Below, in pieces: positions 1-8,671 of a stretch of 64,000 bases of DNA. The stretch is from positions 1,736,001-1,800,000 of the forward strand of contig OZ250151.1 of NCBI GenBank assembly GCA_965237725.1, given 5' to 3'. Position numbers and translations under genes: made by a program. Source of the stretch: G965237725 sp965237725. Its GTDB lineage: Bacteria > Pseudomonadota > Gammaproteobacteria > Arenicellales > Poriferihabitantaceae. Numbering within the stretch: the stretch's first letter is position 1; every line of letters starts with the position of its first letter. Below the pieces are notes generated by a model. The model saw only the letters and a program-made list of their open reading frames with translations. It was not told where the DNA came from and made no database searches.

Positions 1-469
1 GGTCGAATCTCGAGCCATGGCATGCGCACAAAAACCCACCATGCTCCAGGTCAGCGCTGACTTCGGGGCGATACTTCGGCGAGCAACCCAGGTGAGTACA
101 AATACCCACAAGCACCAAAATATCTTCTTTTATGGATCGAAACTGATTCTGGGCATATTCGGGCTGCTGATTAGTTTCAGAATCCGGGTCGAGCAAAATT
201 TCGCCCAGGCCTGGCAGCATTTCGAGCATTTCAGATGAACGCTTGATAATCCATACCGGTTTGCCACGCCATTCAACGGTAAGTTGTTGACCTGGTTCGA
301 GTTTGCTGATGTCTACCTCTACCGGTGCGCCAGCTGCCTTGGCTTTTTCACTGGGCAGCATACTACCCGCAAAAGGAACCGCCATACCCGCTGCACCAGC
401 GAGACCCACACTTGTCGTTGCAATGGTCAGCAATCGACGTCGTTTGTGATCCACATGATCGTCAGTCAT
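1..469 (-). CDS. petA: Rieske iron-sulfur subunit of cytochrome bc1 complex (3' end cut by window edge)
   Basis: Reading the minus strand from ATG at 469 gives an uninterrupted frame that runs off the left edge. It opens with a twin-arginine-type signal (KRRRLLT followed by a Gly/Ala-rich hydrophobic stretch), as expected for a Rieske protein exported folded by Tat and anchored in the inner membrane. Near the window edge it carries both halves of the [2Fe-2S] site, CTHLGC and CACHGS, with Cys and His ligands intact. The protein passes electrons from ubiquinol to cytochrome c1. Roughly the last 40-50 residues lie outside the window, and petB/petC would be expected further left (inference). An AGAGG ribosome site precedes the ATG. 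The name is secure. Confidence 0.95.
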   Translation of the reverse strand, partial: MTDDHVDHKRRRLLTIATTSVGLAGAAGMAVPFAGSMLPSEKAKAAGAPVEVDISKLEPGQQLTVEWRGKPVWIIKRSSEMLEMLPGLGEILLDPDSETNQQPEYAQNQFRSIKEDILVLVGICTHLGCSPKYRPEVSADLEHGGFLCACHGSRFD

Positions 470-680
470 GTTCTAACCTCTAAAAAATGGGAAATTAATT
501 CGAAATATTCTAGAAAACTTCAATGCGATTCTGTCTAGTACAAAATTTGGCTTTATTGATTATTTCCAGACGCTTGAAAACCGCGAATTATACCAGATCA
601 CTTAAAATTGGGTGGCAAATTATCAATAATTCCCCTTGCAACAACTTTCTACCAGCCGCCAATCCAGGATTTATGCTTAA
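470..680. other. Intergenic region between petA and the repeat element
   Basis: This is the divergent upstream region of petA. It should hold the petA promoter on the minus strand, but I see no convincing -35/-10 pair. Small open frames here have no coding character. Apart from the ribosome site next to petA, nothing can be assigned up to the repeat element that starts at 681. Confidence 0.5.
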
Positions 681-867
681 GGAGCCTCTGATTAAAACTG
701 GGCAGATCAAGTTGCCACATAAAATAGCACTGGGTAAAATAATCAAGTTCAAGGCACGAAACGCACACAATAGCACGGCTATTGCGAAGTTTTGCAACGC
801 AGAACTTGCCACGTGATATATTGGGTTTAAACTCAAATTGACTGTTCATGTTTTAATCAGAGGCTCC
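681..867 (+). mobile_element. MITE-like inverted-repeat element, subfamily B, copy 1
   Basis: This 187-bp element has terminal inverted repeats: GGAGCCTCTGATTAAAAC on the left and its complement GTTTTAATCAGAGGCTCC on the right. Flanks are TTAA (677-680) and TTAC (868-871), an imperfect 4-bp duplication. The interior closely matches the copies at 8389-8590 and 63743-63901, including GGGCAGATCAAGTTG and CGGCTATTGCGAAGTTTTG. It encodes no transposase; the short frames crossing it are by-products of the repeat. Terminal GGA(A/G)CC and 4-bp targets recall IS5-family elements, so a non-autonomous IS5-type derivative is my inference. Confidence 0.8.
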
Positions 868-913
868 TTACATTGGTGATCCTGGAAAAACCTGAATTTC
901 ATCCAAAAATACC

Positions 914-1729
914 ATGAAAATTGAACATAAGGTCGCAGTGGTCACTGGCGCAACCGGCGGAATTGGCCTTGCCACCGCCAAAATGCTGGCAGACAATTAT
1001 ATCAAGGGCCTGGCAATAGTTGATCTGTCGCCACGCTGCGAAGAAGTAGCGAAAGAAATCAATGGGCAATCGGACAAGAGGATTGCCATTCCTTTTCAGG
1101 GCGATGTCACATCAGTGGAATTTCGAAAATCAGTTTTCAAATCCATGGCGGATCAGTTTGGGCCTGTGCAGATCTGTATCCCTGCGGCAGGAATTATCTC
1201 TGATGCCCTGGCGGTGAAATTAAATAAGGAAACCGCACAGGTTGAGCTTTACCCGGAATCAGAATTTAACAGAACTTTGCAGGTCAATCTGGTTCATCCA
1301 ACCTATTGGGCAATGGAAACCATTGCCGCCATCGCTCAACACCGCCATGAAAATGGTCTGAAAAAGTGGCAATCCAATGAAGATATACAGGGCTCAATCG
1401 TATTGATTGGCTCGGTATCGTCCAGGGGCAACCGCGGACAGGTCGCTTATGCCGCAGTCAAGTCCGGATTAATCGGTGTCAGTGCAACCCTAAATCTTGA
1501 AGGTCTGTTTCACGGGGTACAATCCAAAATTATTCATCCCGGGTTTGTTGATACTCAAATGGTTGATGCCATCGATGCTGATTATTTTGAGAATAACCTG
1601 AAGCCATTAATTGGTCTTGGCCGGAAAATTCAACCGGATGAAATTGCCAGTATCATCCGCTCCATGATCGAAAATCCGGTTATGAGTGGACAAATCTGGG
1701 CCGATGCCAGCATGGCACCTTTTAGTTAA
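914..1729 (+). CDS. Short-chain dehydrogenase/reductase (SDR) family oxidoreductase
   Basis: A 271-residue classical SDR. The Rossmann cofactor motif TGATGGIG is at residues 11-18, and a GSVSS stretch supplies the catalytic Ser. The YAAVK motif (Tyr about 179, Lys about 183) completes the active site. The C-terminal part has the usual PGFVDTQM segment after the active site. The substrate cannot be read from the sequence. The gene starts 47 bp after a MITE-like element and lacks a good ribosome site, so its expression signals may have been altered. It is followed 21 bp later by the pterin dehydratase gene, suggesting one transcript. Confidence 0.85.
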   Translation: MKIEHKVAVVTGATGGIGLATAKMLADNYIKGLAIVDLSPRCEEVAKEINGQSDKRIAIPFQGDVTSVEFRKSVFKSMADQFGPVQICIPAAGIISDALAVKLNKETAQVELYPESEFNRTLQVNLVHPTYWAMETIAAIAQHRHENGLKKWQSNEDIQGSIVLIGSVSSRGNRGQVAYAAVKSGLIGVSATLNLEGLFHGVQSKIIHPGFVDTQMVDAIDADYFENNLKPLIGLGRKIQPDEIASIIRSMIENPVMSGQIWADASMAPFS

Positions 1730-1750
1730 ACTTTTGTTCGGAGAATAAAA

Positions 1751-2053
1751 TTGAAGCAACCCCTACTCGACCCCAGCGACCTGGAAGATCAAATTAATCA
1801 ACTTAATCTAGATCTTGATACGCCCTGGGCAATTGAAGATAAATCTATACACAAAACCTTCGTTTTCAAAAATTTTATCCAGGCTTTTGGCTTTATGAGC
1901 AAGGTCGCAATTCTGGCAGAAAAAATGAACCACCATCCAGAATGGAGCAATGTTTATAAGACCGTGGATATTGTTCTAACTACCCACAGCGCCGGCGGAC
2001 TGACCTCATTGGATTTTGACCTTGCTCAGAAAATCGAGCAGGTGGTGGTCTGA
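1751..2053 (+). CDS. phhB: Pterin-4a-carbinolamine dehydratase
   Basis: A 100-residue protein matching the DCoH/PhhB family in length and motifs. The signature AEKMNHHPEWSNVYKTV has the catalytic His-His-Pro at residues 61-63, and a conserved TTHSAGGLTSLD segment follows. The enzyme dehydrates 4a-hydroxytetrahydropterin, recycling the cofactor of aromatic amino acid hydroxylases, although similar proteins also occur without a hydroxylase. No phenylalanine hydroxylase gene is in this window. The start is TTG, chosen because GGAG lies 8 bp upstream and the frame cannot extend usefully. Confidence 0.9.
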   Translation: MKQPLLDPSDLEDQINQLNLDLDTPWAIEDKSIHKTFVFKNFIQAFGFMSKVAILAEKMNHHPEWSNVYKTVDIVLTTHSAGGLTSLDFDLAQKIEQVVV

Positions 2054-2080
2054 TATACCCTTGCTGAATATTTCTGTGTA

Positions 2081-4858
2081 TTGAACGATCTCACGCCCAA
2101 GGCGCTGGATGCCATAACACTGGATGAAAGTCTAAAACGCTACCTTGACGGCGGTGCGGCTTTGGTTACCGCCAGCAAACGTCTGACCCGGGAACTGCGG
2201 CAGCAATACAATCAGTCCCAGTTAGACGCCGGATTGTCAGCCTGGGAAAGCCCAACAATTTTACCCTTTGATGCCTGGATCGCAGAAATTCGTCACCAGT
2301 TAACGGAACACGCCTCTACAGATTCGAATAGGAATGAAAATTTTCCGCTGGTGCTCAACGACCTGCAAAGCAGATCAGTGTGGAGCCAGGTCATCCGCAA
2401 AGATATCCGGGACAATGAAAAACTAACCGAACCGCTCTGGAATATCGAATCAACAGTGAACACCGCAGTGGATGCCTGGCGCATCTGCTGCCAGTGGGAT
2501 ATCAGTATTGATGCCTGCGGCAAATCATATCTTGCTGACCACAGAAGTTTTGCTAAATGGGCTAATAACTACCAACAGACTTGCACCAGCAATAACTGGA
2601 TCGACCCGTATCAACTAACCGATACCATAACCCAGCAAATTAAGCCCCTTGAAAATTTTGAATTACCCGATGTGGTATTTCTGGGGTTTGATAGTTTCAA
2701 CCAACCCCAAAGTCGTCTTATCCAATGCCTCACAAACAATCGGGTAACAGTTACTCAGTATCAACTCGAAAAGCGCCCTGCCGCCCAGGTCGATTATCTG
2801 CAATACCAGGATGAAGCGTCCCAGTGGCGCTGCGCAGCGAATTGGGCCAGAGAAAAACTTGAAAAAAATCCACAGGCGAGACTGGGTATTGTGGCACCCG
2901 ATCTGAGATCGTCGCGCTCAATGATTGATCAGACATTTTCTGAACAACTCAGTCCCGACTATTTAAATGACCCTGGATCCGTAGCGCCCAGACCATTCCA
3001 TATTTCTCTCGGCAAAAGCCTGGGTTCGTTCCCGGTGGTCAAAAGCGGATTAATTTTATTATCAGCTTACACGGCACGACCACTACCTTATTCTACGATT
3101 AGCAATATCATTGCCTCGCCCTTCATTGCTGGCGCAACCAGTGAAGCCAATGCCAGGTTCAATCTCGAAAACTGGTGTCGAGACAAGTTGCCCTACCAAC
3201 TTAGTCTTGGCGATCTGCACACCACACTGAGCCAATGGGAATCCGTTCCCGAAGCCCCTCAATTCTTTAAAATACTTGATGGAATACAGGGCTCACTGGT
3301 CTCGGTAGATAAAAATCAATCCCATGGTTTCCAGGTCGAGGGATTCCTGGACTGGCTGAAACTATTTGGGTGGCCCGGGGAACAAGGTCTCAATAGCGAA
3401 GAATATCAGGCCGCTGAAAACTTTAAAGCCGAGATTTATGCGCTGGGTAGCCTCGATCTGGTCGGAGATAACCGTTCCAAAGCTGAAACCTATTCCATAC
3501 TCGCCAGGCATGTACTAGACCAGCCTTTTGAAACAGAGTCTGCAGAAGTAAATATTGACGTGCTGGGACTGTTTGAGGCTGCAGGACTGGAGTTTGATGC
3601 CATCTGGTTTGGTAATTTGAACGAACAAGACTGGCCACTAACTTTACACCGAAATCCCCTGATACCTGCCAGGCTCCAGCAGCAGTCAGATTATTATAGA
3701 GCGTCTATAGACTCCAATTCCCAGTATGCCCGTGAGCAGTTAAATCGCCTTGCCTGCCAATGTGATGAAATTGTATTCAGCCGACCCTGTTTTGATAAAG
3801 ATGTTGAATTACATCCCAGCCCGTTGTTTGTGTCCCCAGGTGAATTTCAGGGCAAAATTGAATCCGCGCCATCAACCCTGTTTGAATTTTATCAAAGCCA
3901 TAAACCGGAACTCGAAATAATTACCGACGAGCAGGGTTTGCCATTAACCGACATATCTGTAAGGGGTGGCACCTCGCTGATTGAAAATCAATCCGCCTGT
4001 CCTTTTCGCGCCTATGCTATTCATCGATTGGGCGGGCGAGATTCCGACCCAAACCAACCCGGCCTGGATGCCCGGGACCGTGGTTCCCTGGTACATGGAC
4101 TGCTTGAATCTATTTGGGCAGAGCTCGAATCATCTGAAAATCTTCGGGACTTGCCTGAAGAACAACTGAAAACAATGCTGGTTGAAAAAATAAGGTTTCG
4201 CAGTAAGAAGTTTTTCTATAAAAGCGGTGTCGGAAATGCATTTTTTGAAGTCCAGCAAAAATGGCTTGAACAATTGCTGTTGGAATGGCTGGATGTTGAG
4301 AAAAACAGGGCTCAGAACTTCAAAGTCGTCTCTCTGGAAAAGCAGCAACAATTGTCCATCGGTGATTTAACCCTGAATTTTAAAATCGACCGAATCGATC
4401 AGCTTGCAGATGGGACCTTAAGTTTAACCGACTATAAAACCGGCAAAGCCCATTCCATTTCCTATTGGCTGGGGGATAGACCCCAAAGCCCGCAATTACC
4501 ATTATACGCCCTTGCTGAGCATTCCACTCATGGAAAAGATTCTGAATCTGGCATTTCTGCCCTGGTATTTGGCCAGGTCCGCCTGGGGGAATCTGAATTT
4601 ACCGGGGTTACTGCAAATCAGGACTTTATGGCTGAGGACTATCCGGGAAAACAGGTGCCAAAACTGGAAAAAGCCCGTCTGGAAGATAGCCTTAAAAGCT
4701 GGCCAGAATTGCTCAACTACTGGAGCAATCAATTAACTGCACTGGCCCAGGACTTCGCTTCGGGCAAGGCCATGGTTTCACCGAGAAGTGTTGATGTCTG
4801 CGAGCATTGTGAGCTACACGGATTCTGCCGGATAAACCAGGGCATTAATAAGTCATGA
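2081..4858 (+). CDS. AddB-like PD-(D/E)XK nuclease subunit, probable double-strand break repair protein
   Basis: A 925-residue protein of the gammaproteobacterial 'probable DNA repair protein' type that pairs with an AddA-like helicase. The C-terminal nuclease has FKIDRID, LTDYKTGK and QLPLYAL, the expected Asp, Asp-x-Lys and Gln positions. It also has the iron-sulfur staple cysteines: one in SACPFRAYAIHR near residue 640 and three in CEHCELHGFC near 907-916. The N-terminus (LVTASKRLTRELRQQ) sits where AddB proteins have a helicase P-loop but has no GxGKT, so this half is probably a non-catalytic helicase fold. Start is TTG at 2081. The stop overlaps the next gene by ATGA, indicating translational coupling. 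Confidence 0.85.
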   Translation: MNDLTPKALDAITLDESLKRYLDGGAALVTASKRLTRELRQQYNQSQLDAGLSAWESPTILPFDAWIAEIRHQLTEHASTDSNRNENFPLVLNDLQSRSVWSQVIRKDIRDNEKLTEPLWNIESTVNTAVDAWRICCQWDISIDACGKSYLADHRSFAKWANNYQQTCTSNNWIDPYQLTDTITQQIKPLENFELPDVVFLGFDSFNQPQSRLIQCLTNNRVTVTQYQLEKRPAAQVDYLQYQDEASQWRCAANWAREKLEKNPQARLGIVAPDLRSSRSMIDQTFSEQLSPDYLNDPGSVAPRPFHISLGKSLGSFPVVKSGLILLSAYTARPLPYSTISNIIASPFIAGATSEANARFNLENWCRDKLPYQLSLGDLHTTLSQWESVPEAPQFFKILDGIQGSLVSVDKNQSHGFQVEGFLDWLKLFGWPGEQGLNSEEYQAAENFKAEIYALGSLDLVGDNRSKAETYSILARHVLDQPFETESAEVNIDVLGLFEAAGLEFDAIWFGNLNEQDWPLTLHRNPLIPARLQQQSDYYRASIDSNSQYAREQLNRLACQCDEIVFSRPCFDKDVELHPSPLFVSPGEFQGKIESAPSTLFEFYQSHKPELEIITDEQGLPLTDISVRGGTSLIENQSACPFRAYAIHRLGGRDSDPNQPGLDARDRGSLVHGLLESIWAELESSENLRDLPEEQLKTMLVEKIRFRSKKFFYKSGVGNAFFEVQQKWLEQLLLEWLDVEKNRAQNFKVVSLEKQQQLSIGDLTLNFKIDRIDQLADGTLSLTDYKTGKAHSISYWLGDRPQSPQLPLYALAEHSTHGKDSESGISALVFGQVRLGESEFTGVTANQDFMAEDYPGKQVPKLEKARLEDSLKSWPELLNYWSNQLTALAQDFASGKAMVSPRSVDVCEHCELHGFCRINQGINKS

Positions 4859-7800
4859 ACAACCCATTAGCGGATCATCCTCAGCGCCTGGAAGCACTCC
4901 ATCCTGAGCGCTCGTTTATTGTTCAGGCGCCGGCGGGATCGGGGAAAACTGGGCTACTGGTGAGACGATTTCTGGTGCTGCTTGGGGGGATAAATAATCC
5001 GGAAGAAATTCTAGCCATTACCTTTACCCGAAAAGCCACTGCGGAAATGCGCAGTCGAATTTTGCTGGCATTGTCTGGCGCTATGGATGCCAAAATTGCA
5101 GAAAAACTAGAGCCAGACCTGCTGGAACTTGCAAAAACTGCGCTGGCAAGAGATCAAAAACTGCAATGGCAGATTCTTGAGAATCCGGGTCGACTAAAAA
5201 TTCAGACAATCGACTCGCTATGCCATGAGCTGGTGAGAAACATGCCCTGGTCAGCACGCTTCGGTGCGGCCCCCGGGGTGTTGGAAGACAAAGCCGCCAA
5301 TGGATTGTATCTAGAGGCTGCGAAACGCACCCTGGATCATCTGGAACACAATCGCGCCACATCATCCCATTGCGCAAATTTGTTTTTGCTGGTTAATGCC
5401 GATTTCCATAAAGCCCAGAGACTGCTCGCTATTATGCTGAAAAAACGCGATCACTGGATGCGTGGCTTGCACGCTCGTTCCAGATCGGAGTTTGAACAAA
5501 TGTGGTGCCAGGTCACCGATAAAGAGCTGGAAATAATATCCGACAGAATTCCCGAAAACATGAAAGCCAACATGGTTGAACTTGCAAACTATGCTGGAGA
5601 AAATCTTGTAGAAGACAACCCGAACCATGCCCTGTGTCAATGCATTGACATGGATCATTTTCCCACGGCCGAAGCCAGCTTTCTGCCCCAGTGGCGAGGG
5701 CTTGCCGCATTGTTGTTAACCGAACAACATACACTGCGCAAGCAGGTAAACGTCAAACAGGGTTTCCCCAAAGAAGATAAACAACGAAAACTTAATATCA
5801 AAAACGTTCTCGACAAATTTGCACAATTACCCGAACTTGTCGCCGGCCTGTGTCGGATTCCTTTGCTTGCTGATGGTCATTTCTCCGACAAACAATGGCA
5901 GGCACTGAAATCATTATTACATCTATTGCCCATTGCTGCTGCGGAACTGAGATTATTATTTAAGGAAAATAATCAAGCAGACTACATTGAAATAACCCAA
6001 CGCTCAGAACTGGCTTTGGGGCCCGATGATGCGCCTAGCGATCTGGCGCTTTCCATGGATCACCAGATAAATCACATACTAATGGATGAGGTCCAGGACA
6101 CCTCGAGAGCACAGATTGAATTGCTGACGAAACTTACCCGTGGCTGGCAGGGCGATGATGGTAGAACACTTTTTTTTGTCGGTGATCCGATGCAATCGAT
6201 TTATCGCTTTCGCGAAGCAGACGTAGCCAACTTTTTATACATTCAAAATAATGGTATTGGCGACATCCGACCCGAGCCCCTGGTTCTGAATAGTAATTTT
6301 CGGTCGGACCCCCAGCTGGTGAACTGGTTCAATACAATATTTCCACAGGTGTTTCCCACTGAAAACAATGCCCTCCACGCTGCGGTTAGTTATTCCCCGT
6401 CTGCCGCCATTCGCTCGCAAAAATCCGGGGATGGTGTTCAGATACATGGACGCCTGGCTGATGACGATTCAAATGAATTTGATTCGATATGCGATGAAAT
6501 TCAGACCGAACTTAATTCAAGTTCAGATTCAACCATCGGAATTCTGGGGCGTAGTCGAAGTCATTTAACTGGAATTGCTGAAAGACTTCGCAATCAAAAG
6601 ATTCCATTTCAGGCCATAGAGCTCGAATCCCTGGCCAATCGATCAGCTATCCAGGATCTTGTTTCATTAACCCGAGGATTAATCCAGCCCAGCGATAGGG
6701 TGGCGTGGTTATCGATTCTTCGCGCGCCCTGGTGTGGTCTCAAATTAGCAGACATCACCCTGTTGGCCGCAAATGATTTTTCCTCTTCAATTTTGGAACT
6801 TGCCAGGGATAAATCAATCGTTGATTCCATAAGTGTGGATGGCAGGCAGCGGCTCAATAATCTTATCACTCAAATTGAACTTCCCCTGGCGCAACGAGGT
6901 CGTGTATCTCTTAGACACAATGTACAGTCAGCATGGCTGAATTTAAGCGGCCCATCCTGCATCGATTACGAGGATCTGGCGGATTGCGAATCTTATCTGA
7001 ATTTACTTGAATGGCTTGAACAAGAATATCCGCAAATTACCAAACAACTACTGAATGACACGGTACTGAGTTTGTGGTCGAACAGCCACACCCATTCCCG
7101 GGTCCAACTGCTGACCATCCATAAATCCAAGGGGCTGGAATTTGACCTGGTTTTTCTGCCCCAGCTGCATCGAAGGTCCGGCCGGCCCGAACAGCTGTTG
7201 CTGCAATGGGCACGCCTGCCCGAACAATTGCTGGTAGCCCCGTTAGCCCATAGTGATGAAAAAGCGGATGGCTTCAACAACTATCTTAAGAATATCGAAA
7301 AACTACGGCAGGATAACGAAAACCGAAGATTGCTGTACGTTGCCTGCACGCGAGCAAGGCAAAAATTGCATATTCACTACAATGTGGCAGTTGATAAAAA
7401 TGGTGAGATAAGGCCCCCAATCTCTGGATCGCTTTTGCATTTGCTATGGCCCGGACTGAAAGATGAAATTTATCAAAATTTGGAATCGCCAAAAACCACA
7501 ACCCCTCCAGATGAAAATTCAGAGCTCGCCACATTCATGCGTTTGCCCGGAGACTGGCGTCCGCTGCCAATTCCAAAAGGGTTGCAATCCAGTCACGCCA
7601 TCAACCTGGCGCAACCGCAACAACCCGACCCAATAGAATTTTCCTGGGCAGGAGAAACCGCCCGTATTGCAGGAATTGCCATACACAAAATACTACAACG
7701 AATCCACGGCAAGGACTGGTCTGCGTGGAAAATTGAAGACGACAGCGAATTAATCGCAAGCTGCAAACCGGTATTAATCGAAAATGGCCTGAGTCGTGAA

Positions 7801-8178
7801 AATCTCGGCGGTGCTGTTACAATAATCGAGGATGCAATTTCAAATATTAAACAAGATTCAAAGGCAGACTGGATATTTTCCAGCGATCACCAGGAGGTGA
7901 GGTGCGAGTGGTCGTTAACCGGGCTGGTTGACGGCTCGCTATCGAATATAATCATAGATCGCAGCTTTATCGATCAATCCGGTATTCGATGGATTATCGA
8001 TTTTAAATCCAGTCGGCATGAAGGCAGCGATATCAACTGGTTTCTCGATAATGAAAAAACCCGATATCAAAATCAAATGAATGGTTATGCGAAGATTCTC
8101 GGGCAGCTTGAACAAAACAAAATTAAGTTGGGTCTGTATTTTCCGTTGCTCAAGGGCTGGTGTGAATGGTCCGCATAA
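4855..8178 (+). CDS. AddA-like UvrD-family helicase-nuclease
   Basis: A 1107-residue superfamily 1A helicase with a C-terminal nuclease. Visible helicase motifs in order are Walker A APAGSGKTG (about residues 25-33), motif Ia ITFTRKATAEMR, Walker B-like LMDEVQDTS near 409, motif III FVGDPMQSIYRFR, TIHKSKGLEFD, and motif VI LLYVACTRARQKL. The RecB/AddA-type nuclease follows, with WIIDFKSS near residue 1048 and YQNQMNGYA after it. With the preceding subunit it should process broken DNA ends for RecA, the role RecBCD has in E. coli. The length is normal for AddA. No recB, recC or recD is present in the window. Confidence 0.88.
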   Translation: MNNPLADHPQRLEALHPERSFIVQAPAGSGKTGLLVRRFLVLLGGINNPEEILAITFTRKATAEMRSRILLALSGAMDAKIAEKLEPDLLELAKTALARDQKLQWQILENPGRLKIQTIDSLCHELVRNMPWSARFGAAPGVLEDKAANGLYLEAAKRTLDHLEHNRATSSHCANLFLLVNADFHKAQRLLAIMLKKRDHWMRGLHARSRSEFEQMWCQVTDKELEIISDRIPENMKANMVELANYAGENLVEDNPNHALCQCIDMDHFPTAEASFLPQWRGLAALLLTEQHTLRKQVNVKQGFPKEDKQRKLNIKNVLDKFAQLPELVAGLCRIPLLADGHFSDKQWQALKSLLHLLPIAAAELRLLFKENNQADYIEITQRSELALGPDDAPSDLALSMDHQINHILMDEVQDTSRAQIELLTKLTRGWQGDDGRTLFFVGDPMQSIYRFREADVANFLYIQNNGIGDIRPEPLVLNSNFRSDPQLVNWFNTIFPQVFPTENNALHAAVSYSPSAAIRSQKSGDGVQIHGRLADDDSNEFDSICDEIQTELNSSSDSTIGILGRSRSHLTGIAERLRNQKIPFQAIELESLANRSAIQDLVSLTRGLIQPSDRVAWLSILRAPWCGLKLADITLLAANDFSSSILELARDKSIVDSISVDGRQRLNNLITQIELPLAQRGRVSLRHNVQSAWLNLSGPSCIDYEDLADCESYLNLLEWLEQEYPQITKQLLNDTVLSLWSNSHTHSRVQLLTIHKSKGLEFDLVFLPQLHRRSGRPEQLLLQWARLPEQLLVAPLAHSDEKADGFNNYLKNIEKLRQDNENRRLLYVACTRARQKLHIHYNVAVDKNGEIRPPISGSLLHLLWPGLKDEIYQNLESPKTTTPPDENSELATFMRLPGDWRPLPIPKGLQSSHAINLAQPQQPDPIEFSWAGETARIAGIAIHKILQRIHGKDWSAWKIEDDSELIASCKPVLIENGLSRENLGGAVTIIEDAISNIKQDSKADWIFSSDHQEVRCEWSLTGLVDGSLSNIIIDRSFIDQSGIRWIIDFKSSRHEGSDINWFLDNEKTRYQNQMNGYAKILGQLEQNKIKLGLYFPLLKGWCEWSA

Positions 8179-8269
8179 TTTTGACAGGATCGTTTGTGCT
8201 TACCCAATAATTCTTTTCCTCTATACATCGGTTAAGTGAACATGCAAAATCTAGATTTTTTGAAACTAA

Positions 8270-8659
8270 GGAACCTCTGAACAAGTCTGGGCGAATCAAG
8301 TTGGGAATAAATATGATCAAGATCAAGGCAAAATATTGGTGCAATCACAGGGCCCATACAACCACTTGGGCGAGATTTTTTAACCGAGGGAGCCTCTAAT
8401 TAAAACTGGGCAGATCAAGTTGCCACAAAAATTGGGGCTGGGTAAAATGATCAAGTTCAAGGCGCAAAATGCGTGCCCTAGTCAAATAAGCTTGGGCACG
8501 GCTATTGCGAAGTTTTGTAACGCAGAAATTGCCACGTGATATATTGGGTTTAAACTCAAATTGACTGTTCATGTTTTAATCAGAGGTTCCCTAGATATTG
8601 CCACGCAATATATTGGGTTTGGACTCAATTTGATCGGTCATGTCTTGTTCAGAGGTTCC
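8270..8659 (+). mobile_element. MITE-like element, subfamily A, interrupted by a subfamily B copy
   Basis: Left end GGAACCTCTGAACAAGTC and right end GACTTG-like TCTTGTTCAGAGGTTCC form terminal inverted repeats. The flanks are identical CTAA at 8266-8269 and 8660-8663, a clean 4-bp target duplication. With the inner element at 8389-8590 removed, the remainder aligns end to end with the reverse complement of the copy at 23094-23292. It shares GGGCGAATCAAGTTG, ATGATCAAGATCAAGGC, ACTTGGGCGAGATTTTTTAAC and the right-arm TTGATCGGTCATG. No coding capacity. Its right end is only 12 bp before the start of the FAD oxidoreductase gene. Confidence 0.82.
8389..8590 (+). mobile_element. MITE-like element, subfamily B, copy 2, nested inside a subfamily A element
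   Basis: This 202-bp element begins GGAGCCTCTAATTAAAAC and ends GTTTTAATCAGAGGTTCC. Its interior matches the copies at 681-867 and 63743-63901. Flanks are CGAG (8385-8388) and CTAG (8591-8594), a 4-bp duplication with one mismatch. It splits the subfamily A element just after GAGATTTTTTAAC, so it inserted later than its host. An internal stretch around 8470-8500 (GTGCCCTAGTCAAATAAGC) is absent from copy 1 and accounts for the greater length. Confidence 0.82.
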
Positions 8660-8671
8660 CTAACCTAATCC

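Noticed and set aside
588..849. Minus-strand frames with an IRG/QFEFKPNISRG pattern recurring near the MITEs
   Set aside because: The same peptide strings recur only because the repeat element is copied. They vary in frame and are not coding.
8179..8671. CRISPR array suspected from repeats at 8.3-8.7 kb
   Set aside because: The repeats are inverted ends of elements, of unequal spacing, with no regular spacers or cas genes.
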